This document shows positions 40,601 through 54,000 of a DNA stretch of 64,000 bases, piece after piece. Numbering within the stretch: position 1 is the first letter of the stretch; the number at the start of each line of letters is the position of its first letter. The DNA lies in the NCBI GenBank assembly GCA_016801885.1, contig CM028893.1:9561950-9625949 (forward strand), given 5' to 3'. A model generated the notes under the pieces. It was not told where the DNA came from. It was given only the letters and a program-made list of their open reading frames with translations, and ran no database searches. Source of the stretch: Toxotes chatareus (taxonomy: Eukaryota; Chordata; Actinopteri; Toxotidae). Both the position numbers and the translations under genes were made by a program.

Positions 40601-42584
40601 CTGACACTGGTTATATCTGTGGTCATATTGGTACAACTTTTTGCCAGTTTTGAGATTTTCTTTTACTTTCAGGCCTCCATGAACCGTCTAATTCCATCAT
40701 AGCTTCTTCTGTCTTAACCTACCAAATCCCTCATATTCATTCTCAATTCAAAACCCAAAGCAGATAACTGTATCTGAAATTACATTTGTCAAACATTTGT
40801 ACACCTTTTGACCCCTGTTTAATTCCCTCTCCTTTCCCAATCCTCTGTTTCCAAGGCAAGTTAAGGCCTTATGTGGGCACCTGTATCTGTGGGCGTCTTG
40901 GCCATTATTAGGATAATTTCTCAAAAACTGGTTGGCCGTGCAAAGTGAGCCCATTCTCGTGTCCACGCTGTCTGGACCCAGGATCCAGCAGCAATTTGCT
41001 TCCTGGATTCACAGTGGGATTTGTAATGTCTTTGTCCTTGGAATGGAGAGCAAATTAAAAACATTTTTCCACCTTTCCACAGTGTAGATGAAAGATTTTG
41101 TCATGTGCTGTTTGTTCAAGGAGACTGGATCTTCATGCCACGTATCCTGACATTAAAATGAGATCTATTAATATTTCTGATGTATTAGGACATATGAGTT
41201 CCCTCATATACATATTTCAAGGTTTATGTCCTTTGAGACCTTACATGCCCTTGACCAGCAGTTCCCAATGGTTTTGACTTGTGACCCCTCAAAATGAAGC
41301 AATGTCTCCTGAGACCCCTCATCTTTGGTTATGTATGTCGATTGCTTGTGACGACTTCAACCAAAGATTGAATTTCCTCCTAGTTTTACACAGATATATA
41401 TAATATTTTTTTAGATTTTCTTTTCAGTCAGAAGAATAGATAAAATTATTCAGTAGTTCATAAAAATTCATATAAAACCTCCTCTGTACTAGTGGTTCCT
41501 AACCTTCATGACTCAAGAACTCTTAAAACTATAATATAAAAAAAAACACTGGGACCCCTTGTCAACCAGAAAATGTTTTTTTTTTCCTTTTTTCATTTTA
41601 AAGATGTGAAAATATCCAGTATCCAGAAAACAAGACTGTGAATAACAAGAGTAATAAGACCACCTGCAACTAACTTTTTCTTCCTAAAATAAAATTGCAA
41701 AAAAAAAGTACTTAGCAGTTTTCTAAAGCCCAAAATGACGTTCCCAGAGTCCTTGTTTTCAACAGTCCAAAGTCATTAAGATTCATCATGTAATAGCAAT
41801 AGTTACAGTAATTGTTGAGACATTTCACGTAACCTCATGGTGGTGCCAGAGGAAGAGTCAGGGGAACACCAAAGTCAGTTGGCTTTATCCTCTGGGGGCC
41901 ATGAATATCTGTGTAAAACTGCCTAGTAATCCATCTGATAGCTGTTGGGGTATTTCAGTCTGGAGCAGTGTCTCTTAAAAACAAGGCAAAAGGCTTAAAA
42001 AAGCAAAGACTGTACTATGTGAGATTCTTTTTTCTGCTTCTGTCTTGTTTATCTCACAGCCCCTGGTTGGAATCCATTGCTCCAGACAATACCTGTTTGT
42101 ACTTGCCATTACATCAGATCATACATAAGCTAAACCCCCTAATAACCTCTGCAACCACAGGAACCATTACAAAGCAAAACGTCTAGATAATCAATGACAT
42201 TACAGCTTTCTCGGAGCTTATGATAGCAATTGACTTCAGTTAGGAAATCAAGTGTGCCTCTTAAGAAGATGATTGTGTGGGGGTTGCAGACTGTGCAAAT
42301 GAAACTGTTCAGTTATTACCCTATTAGAGGTCGAACATAGGGAAGCAAGGCAAAATTACTGGATAATATGGCACAAAACAAGGACTTAACTATCCTCCGG
42401 TGGGAAATGATGGACATGACATTTTCTGCAAAACCTCAGCAATCCAGAGACACATTTGCAACGGAAGTGAAGTTCATTACGATCTTTTCTGTCACCTAGA
42501 CAACACTGCGGTCCTGTCAGATAGATTGGATTGGTAATGACTTTAAATACCAGAGACAGTTTCTCTCTCCCTCTCCCACACATG

Positions 42585-42621
<37 letters not shown>

Positions 42622-45600
42622 ACAAAGCTGCACGGTTGGTCTCAGATAGAGATGATGATTCTTCAGCTGCTGGAATAATTCTTTTCTTAGATGTGGGGTC
42701 AAAAGAACATTATTTTTTAAATGCCAGAGTAAGCAACTACACATTAGTCATTTTGCAGTTTTAAAGCTGTTTGCAGAATTATGTCCAAATTATTTTTTTT
42801 GTTTTTATTTTGTTTTTTTGTTTTTTTTGTCAAGACAGGAAAGACAAAGTCAGAGAGAGCCATACAGAGAGGCAGCACAAGGGTGAATAGAGCGAATCTG
42901 ACATCCTCCTTTCCTATACTTATCACATCTTTTTTTCTTTTAAGAGCCAGTTGTAGACACTTCCTTTTTTATTGGAACTATATCTGTTCCTTCAGAAACA
43001 TCACACAGTTGGCAGAGGAATGCACAATTAGCATATTCATGAGATGAATACAGTGGAAACTTTGGAGTCGCAAGCGACAGGGGGTGGGAGCGGATGGTGG
43101 GGGGCTGTTTGTGTGTGTGTGTGTGTGTGTGTGTTGCGGAACAAAAAAGCAGATGGCACGGTGACTTTGAAAATCCAAAATTAGGTATGTTTTCATGAAC
43201 TTCATGCTCATTGGCTATGTAAATCGCACAGTCAGACAGTCATGAAAGACAATGTTGTGTGTTTTCCAGCTTTTCCACTGAGATCATGTTTGTTGATTGA
43301 AATCTGCTAAGTACTTGGAGTCTCTTAACTCTTTTAATTCTGTTCTCCCATACAGTTTGCTTGACTCAGTTGTTCTCTAATACTCCGAAGGATGTGGTGT
43401 GGTCATCTGATTGCAATCACAATGGTTAAATTTTCATGTGGACACAAACCAAATCTTCTGATTTTCAGCAGGTAAATGTTGATTTTTGTTTGGACTGTGC
43501 CAAAACTTGAAAAAAAAAAACTGAAATTGAAGTTTTTCTTTAGGATTTTGGCTTGAAATCCTGGCCTTCAGGTGGTGTAACCATCTACCTGGGTTGACTT
43601 TTGACATAATAAACAACTTGGTTTTTGAGTCAACTGCACCCTTAAGAAGAAGAAGAGTGGAGGCCTCTGACACTGCCTCATCTCCATACATCCATCCGTG
43701 TGTGAAAGCTAAATGTTGTGTCTTATCTCCGAACTTTCAACCGATTTCTTGGTCGTGCTGTTTAAGCTTGTAGAGAATCATTAGCTATGTTAAATGGGGT
43801 TGGAGTGGTGCTAATTGTTCACAGACCAATCACTAACATTGCAGGCTTTAATTAATTTCTCTTTCTGACTCAACAAACAATGGCCAATTTGTTCAGTTTT
43901 ATCAGTATGCAAATGTATGGCTCTACAGTAGTAATCCAATAGCAGCGCCACACATATTGGAGGGTTATAGTGCATAAGGAAAAGAGTTAGCATTTAGCAT
44001 CAGATCAAGTTGCAAAATGTATTCACAAAATGGCACATTTTACAGGAGACTGTCTATCCTGATGCATTAACATCATGGCACTTAAAGTGGGGCTGTATAA
44101 CTTTGAGAGAGGGAATATACTACTCCTCTTAAAAATGAATAATTAGATTCGTAAGCAATAAAACACGTTTGCTAATTTCAGTACACTGTGGGTTTTTGGT
44201 GTTGCAACAGATCTCACATCTGTGGAGCCAGAGCTAGCAGCCTGTGAGCTTAGCATAAAAAATGGAAACAGGAGGACCTGGCCTGGCTATGTCCAAACCT
44301 GGCTCTGTCCAAAGATAACGTACCAGCAGTTCTTAAACATATTAATTAACATGTTAAATATTATGTAGAGACTTTCCTCAGACAACTTCAAACAATCATG
44401 ACCCTTGGATGAAGCAGCCTGCATGACAGGGGTGGATGCAATTGTATGCATCATCGTTTTACTTTGTCTTTGTATATTTCTAACACATGGGTAATTACGT
44501 GTGTGTTTCAGACATGGCACGTCGTTGGTGTACCTTGGAAGGTGGCTTCCTGAGTTACTACGAGAGCGAGCGAAGCCCATCGGCCATCGGCAGGGTGGAC
44601 GTCAATGGGGTGGTTAGTCTGGCTGTCAACAACACAGAGACAGTGACTGGAGCTGGGTATGAGCAAACACATATAAACACACTACTACACTATGTACACG
44701 TTACTGCTGTCTGGTGAAAACCTTGTTTCTCCCAAATGTACTGTAAACTTTTGCAAGATGAGAAAAAGTTTGTAGCTTTTGCTTTTTGTAGCATTGTAGG
44801 TATTTTATTTCAATTTAATATTTTTAAATGGATTATTATTTAATGTACGTTTAATATTAATCCAAATCCAGTGCATTAAGTGGTAATTTACACATAAATC
44901 ACACTTTACAGCCGTTCAGCCAAGTTATAGGGCACTCATTTACACTCAGCATTGAAGTTTTCTCTCATACACACACACCCACATGCATACACTCATTTGA
45001 ATTGCTTCCCCTCCACTAAATCATAATTTATATGTGATTGCTAAACCTGCTTTAAGGACACACATGTTGTACACACACAAAACTCCCTTTTAAATGATGG
45101 ATTTTCTTTTATTTGGTAAAAATTACAATGTGCCTCACATGTGATTCATATATTACAGAGCTTCAATCTGGTGTAAGGACACAAACACACATGTAAACTC
45201 AGGCTTCTGCCTTGTTTTTCTTCCCTGTCATATGTCTCATTAGCATAATCTGAACTTGACCATTATTCAATTTAACCGAACCTATCAAGGCTTTATGAGA
45301 GCTATATTTCCTGTTTACTTAGGCGGAGATGCAGGCGAACGATGCGTCTTTAACTGCCCTCCCTCCTTTCACCGTACCGTGCCACCTCCTATATCGCTTC
45401 CCTCACTCTTCCCTCAGATTATGATTCAGTTAAAAAGTTTCTCTGACGACAAACTTTTCTTTATTTCTCCTGGAAGTGTTACAAACACACAAAGATGAAG
45501 CAGATGTCTCGATCCTCTCCTGTTCACCCTCTCCCCACTCCCACTGGATTGCATTGTGTGTGTGTGTGTGTGTGTTCATGTGTGTGCTCTCCAGTTTCTT

Positions 45601-46407
45601 AGCGAGGAGTCTGATAACGGTTTATGATTAAAGCATAAGCCAGGTCCTTAATGACAGCAGCAGATGTTATGAAGAGGGAACAATGCTTTTATTTGTAAAT
45701 GTTATTCATACAGCTATTAGACACACATCTAGCCAGATAAAACTATGACCTTACTAATGATGTGGAGACACACACACACACACATCCGTGACAGGTTACA
45801 GTGATAATACTCTGTGTGCTCTGTCTCTACAAACCGGCAGTGACATGTGCCATTTTTAGCTTAGCGCATACATCCCAGTTACAGGTCACGGCGTCACCCC
45901 CCTGAAAGGCTATTATTTCTCTGTCGCACTCATAATGCCTGTGCGTTTCACTAGATTAAACTCTGCCTCACTCCCTCTCACTCCTGCAACTTCTAGCGTT
46001 CCCAGCATGCCTGCGCGCCAAGAGAGCGGGGACGCCTCACCTTTTGACTGTCTGCTTCTCATGAATATTAACGTATGCAGATGACACACTCCCACCAGCA
46101 GCCTATCGCCGCTCTACAGGAGGCCGTAGGTGTCGTTTCCATTAAACACAGCATTTGGGTAATTTCACCGTGGCAGAGGACAACGTGAATTATACTGCGG
46201 CCCCGACACATACGTCTGCTAAAGTTGTATGAATATTACAAACCCTCTCCTAAGGAATTAATGCGAAGGCAGGATGTTGGCAGGTGATAAGTTGAGGTTT
46301 TTTAGGGACTTTTTTTTTACTCATGTGCCTGTTTCGACAAGAATATTTCGAAGTCAATTCTGACCTTCAAATTCAACTAAAAAAACCTTAGAAACAAACC
46401 TTTCAGC

Positions 46408-46484
<77 letters not shown>

Positions 46485-47989
46485 TATTTATATTTTTTTT
46501 TTAAGGCTGGGGAATTAAGACTTTCTCAGAGCACACAAAAACTTTAAGGAGAAAATTAAAGGTTACAGAAAAACTGTAGGCAGCTCTGTGCATGTTGAAA
46601 CCACAGGTGAATATTGTGCAGCAGACTCCTCCGCTAGGAATACTGTCAAATTTTATTCAACAATAAAAATACTTTTCTAGCACACCTAAATAAGCACACA
46701 AGCTTCGGTACTTAAATTGGAAATTAAACTTTTTTCTTCTATCTTGTCTGCAGTAGTTAACCTCTTTCCCTTTCTCTCAGCCAATATCAAATCCACTGCT
46801 GCTGTGTTTTGCCCATGTCAGCAATGTTGGTGTGAATTACAGAGAGTACATGGGAAAGACTGATTTAGTTTGGTTGCAAATGACTACTGCTTTTTTTTTT
46901 TTTCAATAGCTCCACAAATGTGAAAGAAATACCAGGCAATAGAATGTTGCACAAATAAAATTACAGATTTCAAGAACTGCAGTAAGAAAGTATTTTCATC
47001 TATAAAAAAAACACAGTTACAGGTTTTCTTTGCTTCTAACAAAAAACACAAATACCAAGGCAATCACAATGTACGTTTTGCCACCTGCGCCACTTCTCTT
47101 AGTGTCACTTTGGCTGTGATCAGATGACTGGTGAAAATGTCATGTAACACACAGTGTGTGGTTACTGATAGCTTCTTCTATTCATGACTTCTTAACCAGG
47201 TTTCTAATGGTTTCTATTTGCAATGTTTTTGCAGTTCTTAAAAAAAAAAGTCTTACATTTCATTTACAAAAATCTTAAATATTGTCTCTTGCCTTGTGTT
47301 GATAAAAGTTTTTTTCCAGACACGCTACACACCTATAAACTAAAGATGTGATTGTTGTGACTGTAGGAGGCTAGGAGGAATGCAGGAGGCTATTAAATCC
47401 TTTATTTTGTAGTTTAACACCATCACACCTGTGTCAAACATTGTCTACTGCCAGCTGCAAGCCAATGCAGGTTTTGCAGAAACCAGGATCTGCCTTACTT
47501 GACTTCTCCTAATAACCTGGTTTGTTGTGTGCATATAAACTTATTAAAAGGAAGTTCAGGAGTGTAAAGTTGGATAAAATAAGCAAGAAAACAGGTAACG
47601 TCTTTTTTTTATTAAAGCGTTTTCCCTTTCGCCACTCCATCCCTCAGTCCTCGCTCTCTCCCTCTGGGACCCCTTCTAACAAGCGCCTGCACACCTGCCA
47701 GCAAGGAGGAAGTTAGGGTGGGGGGGGTGTTGTCGAGGAGGAGGGTGACGGGGTCACATGAGGGCACATAAACACCCGTGTCTCGCCTGTTCCCCTGACA
47801 CGCCTGAGAAGAGAGCGACTCAGCGCTGCCGTGACCCCTCGTGACATGCCACCTTAAACACCCATCGCTCTAGCATTTAGAGCCTGCCTCGCTGTAGCGT
47901 ACCAGTAGAAAAGGAGCTGCCGCTTGGCACTGTGTTCAAACCATTAAGATAGTGATACTCTGACCCCTGCGCCATCACTGAGAGAGAGA

Positions 47990-48020
<31 letters not shown>

Positions 48021-51000
48021 GGGGAGAGCGAGACAGACAGAGAGGGTGGAGGCAGAGAGACAGCAGGAGGAGAAAGACCAGCAAAGATTAATAGCTGCCT
48101 TTTTTGCTTTCAACAGCAAGGCTTTGTGTGTCTGTGTGTACATGAATGAGTGCAGGAGTGAGTGCGTGATCCTTTTCATTTTAAAGGATTATGCGTTTGG
48201 TGTGAATATAACCTCATACTGTACACACATACAATTTTATGTTCAATTGTTCAAACTGTATTTGTCCCTTAGTGACCGACTGAGACGCATTCAGGACAGT
48301 TTGAAAACAACACGACGCTTAACTGACTGCACCTTAGCCACAGCTTCTACTAAAATAATATGATGTAATCTGGATTTACACTCTGAACTGCTTGCTGGGT
48401 GGTCAGATAGCTTCGGAAACCGGCATAAAGAAAAATGCAAGAGACCCCCAAAAATCTAATAAATTCTATCAAAGCACTTGGCTAAGGCTGAAAAGTTGGT
48501 GTATTAAAAATAAATAAAACGTGTGAATAAATCATAACATACATGTATATAAAACATATGATGTGAGCCAGTACACTTGAACTGTTTCCTTTGATCTGTT
48601 TTGTTTTAGACAGAATCAATCATGTCAAACCCCTTGACTACACACAGGTGATCTCCATTTAACTAATGATGTGACTTGAGACCTTTCTCACAGCAGACAT
48701 TTTGGCTCTCCATAGCAGGAAAAGCCCAGGTGCAACAGATAACATCAACACAGCAGATCACTGGCTCACTGTCACGACTTACTGGGACACTTGTGGACAC
48801 ATTTAGTTAATGTACCGATGCATAGAAAGAAAAGGTTGGAAGATCACCTGCTCACTCCCCAGACTAACAGGTGGGACAAGTCAAACAGAAGCACTTGTCC
48901 CTCCCTTGGTACCACAACTGAGGTGCCACTGAGCAAGACATTTAACCTCCAACAGGTTCAGTGGAGCTCTGTAGCCAGGTGATTAGACTGTGGTTGTACC
49001 TGGAAACCTGTGTGCGTAAATGCATGTAATTGTGCAAGTGTAAACAGGACATTCCTGAAAAAGAGCGCACTGCTGTCAGTGAAACTAGACTGGAATAATA
49101 GAAGTTTGATAAAGTAAATAAGTTACATATTATTGCTCACAAATCACATGCAAGTCGATTTTCAGTCTGGCAAAACTAGGCTTGCTAAGTCATTTAAAAG
49201 TTTAAATTGTATGTGTGTTTTCATTCTGTGTGTGCAAATGCACATAGTTTTGGATGTTTCCTTGCCTGTTTCCTTGCCTGTTTCCTGTCGGTGTGTGAGG
49301 ACATTTCCCATTCTACATATCTAATAGTGAGCTGTGCGTCTGTGGCAGGGCTGTGTTTACCGTGGAGCTGTACCTGCAGACAGAGCGAGCGCTGACTGTC
49401 GGAGCTGAAACACAGGAAACGCAGCATGACTGGATCCTGGCGCTAACAAAGGTGTCACACTTTGCATACAGCGTGCACACACACACAGAAAAACACACTT
49501 ATTGTCATTGTTTCCTTTTATAAGTTTGTTTTTCACTTAAAGTTACAAAGAAGGAACTGTGTGAATGTGCTGCAGAACTACAGCACCACATCCACCTCGC
49601 ACTCTTTCTTTCACTCTGCTACTTTGCAACACACGCACACACACAGCCGCACACATTGTCCTCAGTGAGCCCCTTGCTGCCTGTGCTTTTTTCAATAAGA
49701 CAAGTGGTCTTGCTATCTCTTCCCCGACATGCTGACAGGATCTTGTAATATCACCCAACATAAATATGTCCCCAATTCCTTATTTTATCTCTTTAATCCC
49801 AGGCAACCCAGTCATAGATAGTAGGAGGTGTGGCCGCATTAGTCCATATGTCCCTCCATCTGTATCACAGGCCCTTCCACACCTCCGTATTTCAATTTGA
49901 ATCATAGAACAATGGCCAGGCAGAGCGGAGCAGGAGGGATGGATGTGTACTAGGAAAATAATTCAACCAAGGACCGGAAATTGTGCAAAGGTTTAAAACT
50001 TCAAGAAGAAAACTGCACCTGTTGTGTTTTTTTGTGTTGCTTTGAGGTGACATGCCACAGTGAAAAGTTTCACACTATTAATTGTTAAAGTTCTTAATTA
50101 GTGAGCCTGATCTCGCTCTGTTTACTGTGTGTGTCTGACTTGCAGTGCTTCGTCCCGTCTAAAGTCGAGGGACTGGTGCAGAGAGACAGCGAGCTGATTG
50201 GCAAACTCTACTACAAAGAGGGCCATGACCTGTACTACTGGAGGATAGGCTGGTTTATGCTGGAAGGCTCTACCCTGCACTTCAGCTCAGGAGAAGAGGA
50301 GGGAAAGGAGGAAGTCATTCAACTCAAACAGCTACATGAGCTCAGTAAGAATGTTGCTTATTTACATTATTATTTTTCAATTTCCCTTCTTAAATAGCTT
50401 AATTGGAGCTTTTAATCAGCCTTAAATCAGATTCTTAAAATACCATAGCACAAAGTCACCATATCTGTTTGTGGCTGATACTGTTAGTGGTCAACTGCAG
50501 CAAGTTCATGATGAATTTCTGCCTCTTTAAAATTCTTTCCCATTATTTTCCTGTACTCTGTATTTTCGAACAAAAAAAAAAACAACTATCAATCCATAGC
50601 ACCCTTTTACTACCTGCATTTATAACTACATAATGATGTTAGAGGATGCGTGCAAGCGGCTGGTGTCTGAAGACATTTCAGTTTCTCACACCATTACACA
50701 TTTCTGTTGGCTCGCTAATTGGCTAGCTTAGTCTGCCATTATAAATGCTTTGAGGGGACTGGAGGAGAGTGAAAAGGTGCCACAGGACATTATGTGAGAA
50801 GATCTGTTAATATGAAGTCAGCAAAGGTCAGTATTGTGCAATGCTTGCACATGCAGCATAAGTCAAAATAGCTCTCAGATTTCACTTAGATGCTCTCACA
50901 AAATCTGGTATGAGTAATGTGATTTCCATTGCTTTTCTGTGTGGTATATTCAATATTCACAGTATGCAGGTGTCATAGTAGCACTGCTAGCACTGCCCAC

Positions 51001-54000
51001 TAACATGAATTTTGCCAATATCTCCACATGGCCAGCAAATAGGAGTTATTTAAAGGACAGTCAGTGGGGTGGGGGGACTGCCAGTAGGGGTGGAAGGCCC
51101 AAAAGTTCACACACACTTTGACAGATAATGAAGATTTCAATCGACTGCGCCAGTGTAATGTGCAAACAGAAGGAGGGGAGAATCCTTGGATCTTCTTAAT
51201 CTATTTACAGCTCGACGTGGATCAAATTGCGCAACGTGCTGCCCCATCCACTCACCTCGGGCGGGATAAAGAACTGCAGCCGTGCTCATTTTTATTCCCG
51301 GCTCTCTCAAACCATATTTGTCACAGACAGGGAGCCGTTAGCGCCAGAAGGGACTGTGTTGTGTCGGGGGATGGTAGGTTTTGGAGCACTGAAAGGATTC
51401 CTTTAGGAATCACAGTGTGTGACATGGGATTAACTGTTATTTTCTCTAACAGTGACACCACCACATGAAAGGTGGCCCTGTGTAGCACAGAGGGATTAAA
51501 TAAACACACTTTTCAATTAAAATCACTACACGTTTCCAACATGCGGCACTTCAAACTGCATCAGTTCATTGTAAGTTTGATACACGACCTGGTTTTTTTG
51601 GCTTCAGGCAGCTAGAGTTATGGCCATTTTCAAATCTTTTCTCAAAATCTACTGAGGGCTTCTCTTGCTGGAGATAAAGTGAAAACTCTAAGCTTTGTCT
51701 TTTATTCATTTTATCCTGAATTGTGATTTTCTATTTGTCTCAACCTTCTGACTAGGACAGTTTTTACTGTCTCAAGCTAATCATTCAAAATGTTTTATTG
51801 ATCTCTGTCAATTTTTCAATATTAATTTTTCTTGGTTATGAAGCACTTTGTAGGTATGTTTTTGGAAAGTGTTAAATAAATAAATAGATTCACCAAAAAA
51901 AAAAAAAGCAAAAACCCTATCTCCAAAGTACGCTACCTCTCAAGATGGCTTCCCGGGGGCTTAGCTGTGTACTTGAGAGAGGATTGATCTTTTTGTGATG
52001 TCGTGTGTCAAGATGTCTGCCACACAAATAACCAGAACCAAAGTAAAATGAGTGGAAAATGACAGATACAGTTGGATAATCATTAACCTGTCACAGTGCA
52101 CAAATCAGCCTTCCCACCCAGAACTTTCGGAAATGAAAAGGTTTCAAACGAGATAAGCACATTAACTTTGAACTCATTCAGTGTAATTTTCTCAGTGGAT
52201 TTCTCTTAAGGCAGCGGCTAAATACAGAAAAAAAAAATCCCAATGCTCAGCTCAATCATCTGAAAATTAAGATAGGCATCAGCACAAGACTGCAGTCTAG
52301 CATATTTAGTAGTGAGATTTCAGTGTTTCCACACAGAGCTTCATTTAAAGTCAGAATAAGATTTTTTTTTTCATTCTTTTACGATATAGCTCAGATATCA
52401 CATGTTCAGAACCAGCAAGAAGAGTAACTGTCAGTGCCCAATCCTGATCTGATTAAGATTTCCCTACTTTTTGTGACAGCCTGCAGCTGCACAGTGCACA
52501 CACTGAGTACATTAAAGTTAATAAAACTAATCCACTGTTGCTAAGATATGTTATGATTGACATTCAAACTGGCTCAACTTCCACTTTAAATAGTGTCATA
52601 CAGTCATTTGCATTTTGTAAACAATAGCCCTGTTGAATGTTCCATCTCCTTTCAGGTAGCCTCAGCTTTTTAGCCGTTACCCTGGGAGACAACAGTGAAA
52701 ACCGTGTGTTTCCAATTTTGGTGATTTTGAAATTTTTTCAGATAAAATGAGGGATTAAGTGTTCCCATGTGGGCTGTAAGCTAAATGAACCATTTTAAAA
52801 CCACTGGATTACCTAAAAGATGAAACAGCAATTGTGTTTTCTTAGCTCATCAAAAGCTGACATTTTGGAGACTCATGGTTTTCACAGGTCAGTGACATAA
52901 TGGGATGTTTATTGCATAATATGGTGCAAACTCCACATCGTATGTAGGAGTTTGCATAAAACAGCTGGACGATATTATCTTATCACAGATACACCAGGAT
53001 CAGAATATACATCAGTTGATTATCAGCCAGTATATTTTTATAATATATTGGCCAATACATTAACTATAATGTAGTTAATTTATATAAGTATAAAAAAACC
53101 TGGATCCCTCAACTACTTCCCACCTGTGAGCACTGCTAGTTGTTTTCATTGGAGACCGGTGCTGGTAACTGAACCCAGGTCCCTGCAGAGATAACAGGTC
53201 TGGTTATATCAGGAATTTATCACAAAATAACCGTCCAGAAAAAAACAAACTGAATGCTCCCACTGAAAACATGCACCAGCAGCCTAAATCTTCCTGATTA
53301 TTAGAAGGAGAAATCATAATGAAAACCTCTTACAGGACTCCTGGTACAAATTATGGAGAGAACAAGGCCACGGACTTAGTTCCTTATCACACAAACATAT
53401 TAAGTAATAAAAAAATTTCCTACTGAGCGGTAAGATGGATAAAAGAGGATTGCTGTGCATTTGTTCAAACAACGGTGACAAGTGTTTTGCATTTACCTGA
53501 TAACACTGTTAATAAACCACATGTCAATTTCAGTCTCTGAAGTTCTCCTCTTTCTTCTCTTGTTGTTTATATCAGAATGAAATTCTGTGCCCTTGAAAAT
53601 CTGCCAAAGAAAATAAGAAAGCAAATTATTTGTTAAGAGAGACTTTTGGGAATTAATTGTTTTTGCTGTTTAGTTCGACATACAAAGGCGTAAACAAAGG
53701 ATTTGCTTGCCAAAATTACTCTTATTTGTAATGTTTTTAACAGTCCTCGTTTCTTCTTTTGTGACAACAACCAAATTAAATTTTCTGTCAGTGGAGATTA
53801 TCGACATGTGTTTACTGAAGAAGCGAATGCATAGATCGTGGTGTTTGGTAGAAGAAACGGAAATGTTTTTTTCTGTGATCTGATGATTGTGAAATTATCA
53901 GTTTAAGATTTACAGTAGATATACTGTCCATAGATTGCAGTTCTTTCATTTATATGCTCACGGGATCAATACTTCCACTTATCCAAATCACTGTAAACAA

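Larger units (their letters stand above)
36397..44511 (+). other. Intron 7 (8.1 kb)
   Basis: No coding exon. Contains A and T runs (37810-37825, 38460-38475), a 9-bp stem hairpin (40266-40286), partial hAT-like MITE copies (41256-41580), CA and TG arrays (42586-42619, 43110-43134), a T-rich tract (42796-42830) and a teleost repeat copy (44218-44360). Confidence 0.75.
44657..49348 (+). other. Intron 8 (4.7 kb)
   Basis: No coding exon. Holds a TG array (45555-45575), a CA array (45769-45783), a stretch with two ATGAATATT motifs (46061-46237), a 70-bp AT array (46411-46480), a GA-rich tract (47980-48020), a SINE-like fragment (48888-49045) and a 12-mer tandem repeat (49256-49285). Confidence 0.75.
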
